Source: Apostichopus japonicus (lineage: Eukaryota > Echinodermata > Holothuroidea > Aspidochirotida > Stichopodidae). From it: a stretch of DNA of 64,000 nucleotides. Made by a program: the position numbers and the translations under genes. The DNA is taken from assembly GCF_037975245.1 (NCBI RefSeq), contig NC_092570.1, positions 16,843,418 to 16,907,417 of the forward strand, written 5' to 3'. Position 1 is the first letter of the stretch. Every line of letters begins with the position of its first letter. This document shows positions 26,932-38,374 of the stretch, in pieces. The notes beneath the pieces were generated by a model. It was not told the origin of the DNA. It ran no database searches and saw only the letters and a list, made by a program, of their open reading frames with translations.

Positions 26932-29900
26932 ATGAGTAAAGTTAACGTCTCAATGGCCAATAACGGTGAGTAAAATCTTATACATGTTTGTTGATGAATC
27001 GTCAATTCAATGGATAAATAACAGCAGATACATACCGATATATAATTAAATTATAGACGCTTTATTCCAAAGATTGAATTTTGCTCCATGAAAGTGTACA
27101 TATTTGTTTATGAATAATAATTAATTCAGTAGATAAATAACTACAGATACATAATGAAACTAATAAAGAGTATTCATAACTAAACTCAAACGTTTTATTT
27201 CAGAGATTCGCTCTATGAATGTGTACAGGATCATCACCAATGAATCCTATTATAGTAAAATTAGGCTACTAAGATTTAGCTGCAAGAAACAGAGCGATTT
27301 TTTTCTACTGGTTAAGAGCTACTTTTACGTGTTACCTATCCTTTTCAGTTGTAAATAACTGCGCATAAAATAGTTTCTTCTCCTCTCCTCTCCTCTCCTC
27401 TCCTCTCCTCTCCTCTCCTCTCCTCTCCTCTCCTCTCCTCTCCTCTCCTCTCCTCTCCTCTCCTCTCCTCTCCTCTCCTCTCCTCTCCTCTCCTCTCCTC
27501 TCCTCTCCTCTCCTCTCCTCTCCTCTCCTCTCCTCTCCTCTCCTCTCCTCTCCTCTCCTCTCCTCTCCTCTCCTCTCCTCTCCTCTCCTCTCCTCTCCTC
27601 TCCTCTCCTCTCCTCTCCTCTCCTCTCCTCTCCTCTCCTCTCCTCTCCTCTCCTCTCCTCTCCTCTCCTCTCCTCTCCTCTCCTCTCCTCTCCTCTCCTC
27701 TCCTCTCCTCTCCTCTCCTCTCCTCTCCTCTCCTCTCCTCTCCTCTCCTCTCCTCTCCTCTCCTCTCCTCTCCTCTCCTCTCCTCTCCTCTCCTCTCCTC
27801 TCCTCTCCTCTCCTCTCCTCTCCTCTCCTCTCCTCTCCTCTCCTCTCCTCTCCTCTCCTCTCCTCTCCTCTCCTCTCCTCTCCTCTCCTCTCCTCTCCTC
27901 TCCTCTCCTCTCCTCTCCTCTCCTCTCCTCTCCTCTCCTCTCCTCTCCTCTCCTCTCCTCTCCTCTCCTCTCCTCTCCTCTCCTCTCCTCTCCTCTCCTC
28001 TCCTCTCCTCTCCTCTCCTCTCCTCTCCTCTCCTCTCCTCCTTTTCATTGTGTTACTTTCTTTTTCTTTCGATTTCAACGCTCGTTCGCTTCCTATATAG
28101 CTGTTATCAACGATGTGAAGGAAATCGGAGTTAATATTGAAATAGGTAAGAAGATAAAGAAGACCTTGAAACTGATGGAAAAAGCAGGCTGTGACGACGC
28201 GAAGAAAGAACTGCAGGAAACCTTGGAATTAGTCACTGGCCTGAACGAATATGCACAATCGAAGTCAACGCAACTCAGTAGCCTGTTAAAGGTGCGTTTT
28301 ATAATCATCAAGGGACTTCTCATTCACCCCTCTCCTACCCCTCTCAAAACAAGGTAGATTAGTGGTACACGAAAGGAGCCATCGACTTGGAGGGATGCAC
28401 CCACTTTTAAGATACAGTTTGAGCTTATTTTCACGATATAAGTTGTACAAAAGTGGTACAATAGTGCATAAACAAACATAAAGTGGTGTCGTAGGACTGG
28501 CCTTTGTAGGTCGTCCTCCTCTACAAATTATAGAATAAAACTTAATTTAAAAAGAGTAAAAGACAGGAGAAAATTATTATACCAACTGATTGGTATGTGA
28601 CATTTCGGTAGCTGTCTTTCTTATTCTAATGTTAGATATTGACTTCAATATTTGTAATAGTGGATGTTTTAGGTGGTACTTATAGATCTGAAAGAAAATC
28701 ATTTGAAAAACTTGTTTTATACTTATCAATATCTGAGAAATTGCAAAAGATATTATGTGAGATTACTTTATTGTTTTACACGGATTTATGGTTCTGATAC
28801 ACAACTGTGGAGGATTGAAATTTGTAGATATTAAACTTTTAAGATTTTAAGATCCGAAAAGAAGAAGATTTGTGTGAGCACACGTTGGTCATCAGCACTC
28901 TATATATTTTGAAGACAATTATTGCCTCCCCTTTTCTGATTCATTTTGCTATCGATCGTGAGGACATCGTGTCTCTGAATTCAATGAAATTGTGTTTACC
29001 AATGTTGTTTTGCTATCGCGCCCCCTAATTTATATAAAGCAAGGATTACATGATTGATTATACTTTATAAATGATTGATTATCGGTTTGAGTGAGCATAT
29101 AGTATACCATGCTCATTAACATGTCTGTATTCTGTGCGTGTTATTGTTCCTTCTGTTACGGTTACTTGTCATTTAGCCTTTGAAGAAGATCTTGCAGGAT
29201 CGAAACGTCAGGCCAACTTACTTTTACACATAGCATACTAGATTTTGTTAATATATGATCTTACCGCAATGACAAAAAAGAAGCCATATTCACCGTTCCA
29301 TTCGGATGACATTATAGCACACAATTCACCTATGCAAGTATGCCTAAGTCTATATAATACCACTGTTTAGTTAAATGACAACTCGTGTTTCTGCAACAAC
29401 AGTGTCTATCTAGAATAGTTCTAATCTCATTTATTCTTCCGACAGAGCATTGTTGAGGAAACCGCGGCCTTAAGTTTTACGAAACTTCAAGAAGAAGGGA
29501 AACTGATAGTCCCTCGTTCAGATGATTCCAAAATGATAATGATAAGTTCTGCCTCTCAAGGTAATTCACTATCATGTTTCATATCGAATCTTAACAATAC
29601 TTTTCTTCATAATTATATATCCTATTTTGGATTTTTCAGCAGTGACAAAAAGAATACCGTTTGTCTAGTAATATATGTTAACATAAATTGCTGAAAACAA
29701 TTTTACTGATTAATTGATTGATTGATTGATTCATTGTTTACATCCATATTTGTTAAATATATATGTAACAAACTGATCGAAATATGTTTAACGTGTGTTT
29801 TTGGCTTTTATACTTTCATTTATAATGCTTTACTTTTATCGCAAATTTGATACAGTTTAATAATTCTAATAACACATTTCATTTGGGTTTTTCAGTACAA

Positions 29901-32900
29901 CTGTTACAATTTTTCATTCGCAAGTTGAAGTGCCGTAATATCCTCGAGATTGGTACATATATGGGATACGGGGCATTCGGAATGGCCGACGTTATGGCCC
30001 AAGGAGGCAAAGTAACTGGCATTGATATTGAACCACACTTCTGTGACTTTGTAAACAAAACTGCCCGTGAAAGGAACATCAATGTAGAGGTAAAACAAGG
30101 TTAGTTTTCATTTGTTTCTCTCATTCTGCTTGGAGAAAAAATCTAATACTGCTTGCCAAAAAGAAAAAAAAGTTCTTCTATAATACTTCTTTAACACTTC
30201 CCAAATGAGTTGAAAATGTTAATAGAATAGCCACCCGATGTAAAGTGTATAAGTAATTTATCCGTGACCACATACACAGTGCTGCTAATTAGTTTAGTAG
30301 AACAACTGTCTTCTGATGGCCGATGAGACTTCTCAGTGCATTATTAAAGGGCACTTTTTATCTATACAAACGCCAAACAGAGGCCATAATTTCTGTTAAC
30401 AAAACTCGACATTATTGGGGGTGGAAGGGGGTGGAAGGGGGGTAAGGAGGACTGTCTGTCACGTACCCCTACACCAAGTGAACACATACAGAAAAAAACT
30501 TTTAACCTTATTTCAATGATCTTTTTAACCCTGTATAGGTTCTGCAATTACAGTTCTGGAATCCTTAGCGAAAGAAGGCAACAAGTACGACTTCATATAT
30601 GTTGACTGCCATAAACCAGATTATTGTGAATACTTCAAGGTGATGAAATGAAATATAATTATTCATCAATCACTATTTTGAAATATTAATATTCATCAAG
30701 TATTAATGCGATTACTTGATGGTAAGGCCGTGGACTTGTGATTTAAGGATTACAGGTTCGAGCCCTGGTCAGATCATTATGTTGTGTCCTTGGGCAAGGC
30801 GCTTTATCTCCATTGCCTCTCTTCACCCAGGTGTATAAATGGGGACTTGCGAGGTGACTTGTAAATATAGTTGCGTGCGCCGGTTTGTGCGGCTGCACCC
30901 CTATGGGAAATCCCCCGGGGACACGTGGCTGTGGTGCCCCAGGAGAGATTGATTGAATTGTGCACACTTTGGTGTGTAGGTGTGACAAGTTACCAATGAC
31001 CAGGGTTAAGTTGTAAAGTCGTGTGAGAGGGCCTTGGCCCTGAACAAGACTGTAAACCTAAAATTATTATAAAATTATAAAATTATAAATTATGGTAATG
31101 ACATATGAATATTAATCAATCGGAGACACCAAGGAAACACAAACCCAGCCATCATCTTTAGCGTATATCACAGAGGTCTTTTGCGAAGAACAACTCCTCC
31201 AAAAAAAAACTAAGAAAAAGCTTTCCTCGTTTGGCACATATCCCTGTTTAAAAATCGTGTCTGAAAAACTTTCATTTTGTAAATCTGTGATGCCATATAG
31301 AATCACTATGATCTGAAACCATTTATTTTTCTCTAAAGTTGTTATTTTTTTTCATATTGTAAGGTAACAACAACAATTCCATCATTAGTTCAAGCGAAGA
31401 GCTTCCATATTTTAGATTATTTCCATTACGAAAAAAAAAGAATTATTGTAATAATTATAGAATAATTGTAGAAAACTATTACAATTGAAGTACACTGTGG
31501 ATCGATGATGTCATATTTAGACTTGATCAAGTCTTCGGTATAGGTGCAAGAACATTAAAGCTATGATAACTTCCAAATGGAATAAGATTGTTCTTAGCTC
31601 TTTGGCGAAGTTGTTCATCGTAGTCATATTTATATCATATAGGCCATGCTGGATGATGACTGGCTTTGTGGCTCCTTTAGTATAGGCTCAACATTTAAAG
31701 TATGTGTTTATGCTAAATGGGATACTTGTTCGATTGTCTGTCGTTAGATTGACTGTCATATTATCACCGTTTGAGTTACGGCCGTGTATGCACAGACCCT
31801 CCCGTTAAGGAAGTGATTGAACGGAAGGGTTAAAGGTGACATTTGTCTTAAGTAGACCTTATATGGTACATACATAACAGAAATATAAGAATATGGAATT
31901 TTAGGAAACTCCAACACACAAGATATCTATACAAAAACTGCTGACTAGGAAAGGTCTACGTAGACCTTTCGTAGTCACACAGGTGTACCTGGAAGGAACT
32001 CAAATGAAACGTAAGTGAGCTTGTAATTACTGACCTCTTACAACTATATATAAGTTACAGTAACGGTTTCATTTGGGCTTTTGTCTTCATCGTTATAGAT
32101 TATAATGAACAATGGTATGTTGTTACCAGACGGCATGATGGCCTGTGATAACGTGTTATGGCACGGTAGGTCAATCAAACGGAGTGACTACTTTGCGGAG
32201 TGTATGGATGATTTTAACACCATGGTAGCAGCAGATCCACGAGTCACGACTGTAAGTATATATATAGAGAGCGTGGTGGCCAATTGGCTAAGGCGTCGGA
32301 CTCGTGATCCAAGGATTGTTGATTCGATTCCTGCCTAGTTCATTACGTTATGTCCTTGGGCAAGATGCTTTATCTCACTTGCCTGACTCCACCCAGGGAT
32401 TAAATGGGTACCTGTTAAGTAACTTGTCATTGGGGGCAGTATATAACTGCTGCCGACTGTAGGGATTGTCTCTGGGACAGGTTATCATTGGCCAGGGGTA
32501 ATATATCGTCTGTAAAGCGCTTTGAGACCTATCGCTGGTAAAAAAAAAGCGCTATAAGAAGCAAATATTATTAGTTACATATATACTAGCTCTGTCTTCT
32601 TCATGCTCAACCATACTCAAAGTTGTACATCTGTAGTTGGGACAATTTCCTACTGCTAATACCTCTCTAAACTGTTCTCCAATATCATGCTTCAAAGCAC
32701 TGGTGTTGACAGTACAAACAGTTCATAACCTTCATGTGATAGAAACATGATAGGCCTATTCATACTGCTCGTACTGACAATACGAGTGCTCTGGGAAGCG
32801 GGACATGACACTACAGTATAGAAAAATAATTGTCCCAACTGGGTGAGTTGTAAATATTTAACTGAATGATCATCAACCTGATACTTGGTAATTCTCAAAC

Positions 32901-33243
32901 TCATTTGTCTTCCTGTCTGTGATATCACGATTGTATAACAGAGGAAAGTTATGAAAAATTATTCTAGTTTATGTATGTTTTAATATCTTGATATTTGTTA
33001 CACATATGCTCAAATATTTGACGCAAGTTAAAACTGGGACATTCTCAATCAGTCGGGGAGTGACCAAACGTATAGGACAATCAATGATATATTTCCTTTC
33101 CCGACAATATTCGTTTTTTATTGTCATAATTTAAACAATAAAGTACATACCATGCATTTCGTTTTCATTTTTTCTCTCCGTAGACTTTGCTGCCATGTTA
33201 TGACGGGTTACTTCTTATTCAACACAATGACACCGGCGAATAA
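26932..33243 (+). CDS. SAM-dependent O-methyltransferase, caffeoyl-CoA/COMT type (7 exons)
   Basis: The exons are 26932-26965, 28101-28291, 29446-29560, 29896-30099, 30539-30639, 32099-32251 and 33184-33243. All introns are GT-AG and phases close (1,0,1,1,0,0), giving 285 residues. Motif I is ILEIGTYMGYGAF (129-141), the acidic ribose contact is D157 in GIDIE, and YDFIYVDCHKPDY (198-210) and MMACDNVLWHG (228-238) follow. D204, D232 and N233 match the divalent-metal ligands of the family, so a Mg-dependent methyl transfer from SAM to a hydroxyl is expected. The acceptor is unknown. Residues 1-110 are charged and helical-looking (KKIKKTLKLMEK, KKELQETLELV) and unlike the short N-termini of soluble COMTs. 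No signal peptide is seen. The first exon is short and its ATG is inferred from phase; an upstream untranslated exon is possible. Confidence 0.88.
27381..28040 (+). repeat. (TCCTC)132 pentanucleotide array
   Basis: 660 bp of apparently perfect TCCTC repeats lie in intron 1 of the methyltransferase gene, ending 60 bp before exon 2. The array is all-pyrimidine on the sense strand and all-purine on the other, so triplex (H-DNA) formation is plausible. The long minus-strand frame RRGEE... is only the repeat translated. Confidence 0.99.
29165..29215 (+). mobile_element. Possible Penelope-like terminal fragment
   Basis: The phrase TTTGAAGAAGATCTTGCAGG followed by ATCGAAACGTC resembles the GAAGA...CGAAACGTC stretch often seen at the ends of Penelope-like elements. 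It lies in intron 2 of the methyltransferase gene with no coding part nearby. Weak evidence. Confidence 0.3.
29704..29735 (+). repeat. (ATTG)n short microsatellite
   Basis: A short run of ATTG/GATT units in intron 3 of the methyltransferase gene. Confidence 0.8.
30718..31075 (+). mobile_element. tRNA-derived SINE in intron 5 of the O-methyltransferase gene
   Basis: The head has an A-box-like GGTAAGGCCGTGGAC and the B-box GGTTCGAGCC. The body contains GTCCTTGGGCAAGGCGCTTT then CACCCAGGTGTATAAATGGG, a conserved central part seen in many metazoan SINEs. The tail is AT-rich with ATTATAAA repeats. A second member lies at 32266-32575. Confidence 0.8.
31950..31969. repeat. 20-bp perfect palindrome
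   Basis: AAAGGTCTACGTAGACCTTT, extended imperfectly to TGACTA...TAGTCA on both sides, in intron 5 of the methyltransferase gene. Confidence 0.85.
32266..32575 (+). mobile_element. tRNA-derived SINE in intron 6, next to the exon 6 donor
   Basis: The head TGGCCAATTGGCTAAGGCGT is a good A-box region. The B-box GATTCGATTCC follows, then the shared body GTCCTTGGGCAAG...CACCCAGGGATTAAATGGG. The tail TAAAGCGCTTTGAGACC...GCGCTATAAGAA looks like a CR1/L2-type LINE 3' end. It begins only about 15 bp after the splice donor at 32252. Confidence 0.85.
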
Positions 33244-33437
33244 ATGCTCCAATCTCTGACGTTATTTTCAAATTTCAATTTTTGTTCTTTTGACCTTGGA
33301 TTAGATAGGGTTCTCCGTGATGACTAGTATATATGTTCCATATTCATCAGTCAAGAAAAAATTTAACTCTGGGACGCTCCTTTAAACATATATCAACGTG
33401 ATACCTTTTTATCTTTTAGCCTATCTGGACCTGAGAT

Positions 33438-33462
33438 CAGGGAGTTCCATAACAACTCCCTG
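33438..33462. repeat. Hairpin CAGGGAGTT/AACTCCCTG
   Basis: 9-bp arms with a 7-base loop. TCCATCACTG follows. A related hairpin with the same following phrase is at 35027-35056. Confidence 0.7.
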
Positions 33463-34384
33463 TTGAGATGTCCATCACTGCTATGTACACTGTGTTGTGG
33501 GTATTGACCGTAGCTGATATGTATTGACTGTACACTAGTGTCTAATTACCGACGGTAGCAAGCTGTGTGTGTATTTTCTGTGATCGATGGTTGTGTCTAA
33601 CACTTCTTGTTGCACCTCATTCGAAATGGTTCAATTTTCAACCATTTTAAAGGTAAATAGCATTGAAGGTGGTCATATTCACACCAGCCATGTATTATCA
33701 CCAGCGTTTCGCAGGTAGCGGTAAAATCTAATTACTGAAGTATAAGTATAAAACCACCGTAAGAGTATTCAGATCAACCAGAACCGTTATACAAGGCAAG
33801 CAGACACGATTTAAAACGTTCTGTATTTAGACCTTTCTTAAAACCCTTTAATGTAATAATACATGCAGCATATCTCAATTTGATCTTGTGGATGTGTTCT
33901 TTATCATTTACATGGAAAAAAAAAACAGATCAATATGTCAATGTCGAGAGAAAGGCCAAAATCTTCGAAAGAAGTGTTAGTCAAAACATTTAGAAAAAAA
34001 AAAACGTCTTACCCATTTCCAGATTGCTGCTCAGATTCGCGATCCATATCGAAAAGAATGGAAATATTATATATTTCTTTCTCGATGAATTTTGATATAA
34101 TTTTCCCACCAATATAGTACTGTTATCTCGGTATATTGTTTCAGATGTGAAGATGTTCAATCAGAATAAGAGGCATTTGATGAAAACAATACTATTTATA
34201 TCTTTAGTATCGATATTTCGGCGTGCGGGATTAACCAATTAAAAACGTCAACGTTTTCATATCCTTTTCTTTTTTCTTGGTTTAGCCAATGAAAAAACCT
34301 TCAATTTTATTACGTCACATTCTCGATGGCATCAGACATGTAGTTTTAGCCCTCACTCAAATTCGTATTTAGCACAATTGTCCG

Positions 34385-34635
34385 TGCTGCTGGTACTCGC
34401 CCTCTTCGATTTGTACTCGTCCTTGGGGCATTTTGAACAATAGTGCGGGTATACTGGGAGTGTAAACTACGTACTTCCAATCGTGTTAAAAGACATCAAC
34501 TCGTACTCCATACAGTACAGATGTAGTACTCGAGTAGTACTCGATTACCTTTTCAAGTTCTCGGTACTCGCACTCGGATGCTAAGAAACGGTAATTGTAC
34601 TCGATTTAAAAGTACTTGGTATACTCGTTCAGGTA
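34385..34635 (+). repeat. Cluster of GTACTCG motifs
   Basis: TACTCG or GTACTCG occurs about ten times at irregular spacing, including the palindrome TAGTACTCGAGTAGTA. No tandem period is obvious. Confidence 0.6.
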
Positions 34636-35026
34636 ACTAAGCATACGCCTTTTAAAAAAAAAACCATGGACTTACACACTAAATGCTTTGTTTTTGTTTT
34701 TGGGTTTGTTTCCTTGCACCAATTTCTCTCCAGTAGGCCTATATGTATATATTTGTTATATTCAAATGGGGAAAACATTCTATAAGCATTGCGATTCTTT
34801 TTTTCTCCCTTTCCATGCATTTGTATAGCTTAAATATTGTATATCAATTAACATGATGAATGTTTTTTTCTTTCTTTTTTCTTTGTACCTGTCTCTAAAT
34901 GGTATTGTATATCAAAATATTCGTTTATACTTTGTTAAACATTCATGTACTGTACACAATTGCTGGAAATAAATTGTTGTCATTGTTATTGTCAAATCAT
35001 AAAAGTAATGTGGTCTCTAAGTCTCA

Positions 35027-35056
35027 CCAGGGAGTTGTTCCATAACAACTCTCTGG
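35027..35056. repeat. Hairpin CCAGGGAGTTGTT/AACAACTCTCTGG
   Basis: 13-bp arms with one mismatch and a 4-base loop. The downstream phrase TTATCCATCACTG also follows the hairpin at 33438, in the form TGTCCATCACTG. Confidence 0.7.
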
Positions 35057-35778
35057 TCTCACAAGCTAAAAGTTATCCATCACTGGATAGCTGGCAAGTT
35101 GGCCATTCATGGCACCATTAATATCCCGTATCATGACGGTGCAGATTTGTTTTGCTATGAGAGCCTAAAGTTTTTGTCATTTGTAAACAGAGATTTGCAG
35201 TTGCAGGGGCATATGATTTATTACGAACGTATTCACGCACAGCAAAATATGTCCATTGTCTCGTTTATAGTTTCTTTTCCAACGAAAACGTGCCGTTTCA
35301 ACCAAAAAAAGGTAACCCTCTTCTAAGTTCTGTACATCAGTGCAGCGGGGGCCCCCTTTGGTCGGGGCCCCTGGGTTTGCCCAAATTGCCCCGTCCGAGC
35401 CCATAGGCGTTACGCCGCTGTCGCCACCCCAAGCACTTTGTTACCATTGAAAGTAGCCAACTTTGATACTCAGATATAAGACTACTAGATTATACGACAC
35501 TGGTATATTAATCTCAAACTGTAACTTGCAGATGCCAAATTATATAAAGTCCAAAGTCAAGCATAACGATCCAAATGTTATATCCCTTTGAGATTTGTAA
35601 AGAAATTGTACAGAAATTTGTAAAGGAATATGAGAACTTGTGGAATGAGATTTGGATAATTATGCTTGGGTGGCTTGTAACAATTTGGCATCTTTCCGCT
35701 GATGATATGGCAACCAATAGGGATATACATCTGGTAACCCTGCTGCGGAAACGCCTTTGACACATGTAATACCTGTTT

Positions 35779-36121
35779 GAAGGTAGCAGCCATTGAGAGC
35801 ATTACGCGCCGTTGGCCACTGATGTTTGTACACTGTGACGAGCGCTGGCTACCCTGTGGCGGAAAAGTGGATCCCCAGCACTGCCAGCAGTCACTAAGGG
35901 CAGAATAAATTAGCAGACGATAACAAGACAGTTCCTTTTTTTTTTGAAAAACAAACTAAAAACAACACCTTTCTTATTTATGCATTAATTGAACAACACA
36001 CTGACCGCAGTTTCATTATAGCACACACACGACCGCAGTGGCAGTGCTGTGTGTTATGTCGTACTGTCCTTTTTGTCTTAGTGGCTGCTGTTAGTGTCTG
36101 CTCTTAGTGGCTGCTACCTTC
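35779..36121. repeat. Inverted-repeat element with GAAGGTAGCAGCC ends
   Basis: The ends GAAGGTAGCAGCCATTGAGA and, inverted, GAAGGTAGCAGCCACTAAGA are about 340 bp apart. GTGGCTGCT is repeated inside the right end. No flanking duplication was found, so classification is open. Confidence 0.55.
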
Positions 36122-37121
36122 AATTTGGCACATGTAATTTACAGTACCTTGATTTAAATAATCTACTACACGGTTGCTACTGTTTACCACACGACTAGTA
36201 ACTTCTGCAAGAAGCTGAAATCCCTCTTTAAATATTCTCACGCAGGCTGATTGTTTTCCCTTCACACGAAGGTAAGAAATTACATGGAACATTTTCATGG
36301 ATATCTATTGTTTATCGTGTAGGCAGGTACGACTACGAATAATGTAGGCTAGCAATTTGTAGTAAACTGGGTAGGCCTATACGAGGAGGACCCTGGCGGG
36401 ATTTGAGACTATAAAATCTGCAGGCTGTACAGTGTGATGTGTGGGACGTTAGTCTCCGCCATTACTTTCCGATTTAGATATTGGGTGTTTCCGCCCGGAG
36501 TAAAATCAGGATAGTGTATGGATGGAAGAAGTTTTCTTAGATTTAGCTTTCTTTTTCATACTTGTTATGCTAATCGACTTGCTACTATTTTCAGTATCTA
36601 GATCTGCTTAGCAGGCTACTGTAGGCCTAGGCTATGTCCAAAACTTTCCAAGGCACAGGCGAAAGCTGGCCCAGTCCCGACGTATGTCACACTATTTAGC
36701 CCATATGTTATTTGTTAAGCAAATATTTAAAAGTAAAGGCCACAATCTCTGAGCCTTAGCCATCATATGGCTACCCACAGGTGGAAATTTCAAGCTGGAT
36801 TGGTAAGGCAGACTATTACTATAGACTTGGCCATCAACACTCCCGTCACCAAACGATGCAATTTATATCTGAACCAAAAATTAATATCATTTGCAAGGCA
36901 CTGACTCTGTCAGGACTGACAGCTACTACTACTTTTAACAAGAAAAGATGTGATTCCTTCCTTTCTTAAACTTTTTTTTCAGTTTGTATGGTTCTTGTGA
37001 CAAACATACAATATATTCCATACCGAACAAAAACAGTATATATTGTAGTTTCTCTCATAAAAAAAAGTTGCTTGAAATTTTGAAACAAAATCTCTTTTAA
37101 TTTTAACCTTTTCAAAATTAC

Positions 37122-37928
37122 CGGTCACACTAATTAGCGTCAACAGGCCGATTTCACGACAACTCACGACAACTCAAGACAACAAGTTTAAAATACCATC
37201 AAATACAATTGATGTTATCAGAGTATATCTGGAAACACCGTTAAAACTGACTGGAACCAGCGTGCATACATATTTTTCACGGGAAAAAATGTTTTTGTCG
37301 TAAAAATCGCCAACTTTTTCCTAACGTTGAATTGGACGACGTGATGCTATTGCGCTTGCGCAATGCCATCAGACCGAACCATTATAATATGGGTGGATTT
37401 GTGCTAGGTTTGACCGTTTGGGAACTGCCTTGTGTACAGTGTCGGTAAGGTGGGTTGACGTAGTAATAAAGCACCAAAGTATGGTAAATGAACTCCAAAT
37501 CAAATTATTTAATGTTTTAAAATAATGAATATTTCTTATTGTTTTTCCATTGTAATTTACATATGTGATTATCAACTTTACAGAGTCTTGCTTACCATCA
37601 TTTTGCCTGGTTTTATTTTGTGGGTACCATTCTCGATTGAAAAATTGCACTTACCTGTAGTGTAATGGTTCGGTCCAATGTCATTGCGCAAGCACAATAG
37701 CATCACGTCGTCCAATTCAACGTTAGGAAAAAGTTGGCGATTTTTACGAAAAAAAACATTTTTTCCCGTGAAAAATATGTATGCACGCTGGTTCCAGTCA
37801 GTTTTAAACGTGTTTCCAGATATACTCTGATAACATCAATTGTATTTGATGGTATTTTAAACTTGTTGTCTTGAGTTGTCGTGAGTTGTCGTGAAATCGG
37901 CCTGTTGACGCTAATTAGTGTGACCCAT
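37122..37928. mobile_element. Foldback element with about 263-bp inverted arms, flanked by a 29-bp direct repeat
   Basis: The arms at 37123-37385 and 37663-37925 are inverted copies with few differences, separated by about 277 bp. The outer ends are GGTCACACTAATTAGCGTC and its inverse. Directly outside, the same 29-bp sequence, starting TCTTTTAATTTTAACC, occurs at 37093-37121 and 37929-37957. No ORF is seen. A 29-bp duplication is far longer than normal DNA-transposon target duplications. Confidence 0.8.
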
Positions 37929-38374
37929 TCTTTTAATTTTAACCTTTTCAAAATTACTGCTATGCAGTGTTGTTGAGGGAGTCTTCCATGGCTTAGATTG
38001 ATATATCTGGTTTGGGAATTTGATAATGGGTCTTGGAAACAACTTTACATGTCTCCACTGTAGTGATATAAATGGGATATCTTCAGTTCCCTAATTTTTG
38101 AGAAAAAGGTTCATATGCTCAAGGTACACTATCCTCTGTCTGATGAACAAGAGTTTTGCACCAGCCGCATAATTCTAGTGACAAACACATCAAAAAAGAG
38201 CAGGCGTGATACAGTATTTAAGCGAATGGTTTGTTCAGAATCATCATATGGATAAGGGTGTAAAATTGAGCTTTTGTTGGGTTCCAACAGAATTCCACTG
38301 GGATTTCACCAATTATAAACTTATAAATGTATGTTATTTTTCTCCCGTAGATTGATTATTGATCGTTTACAAAC

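Larger units (their letters stand above)
33244..37092. other. Intergenic sequence with short repeats
   Basis: No supported gene. It contains two related hairpins (33438-33462 and 35027-35056), a GTACTCG-rich patch (34385-34635), MITE-like debris ending GGCGTTACGCCGCTG near 35420, and an inverted-repeat element (35779-36121). Confidence 0.5.

Noticed and set aside
27332-28078. 248-residue open frame on the minus strand (RRGEE repeats)
   Set aside because: It is a frame through the (TCCTC)n array; the unit length of 5 keeps all frames open.
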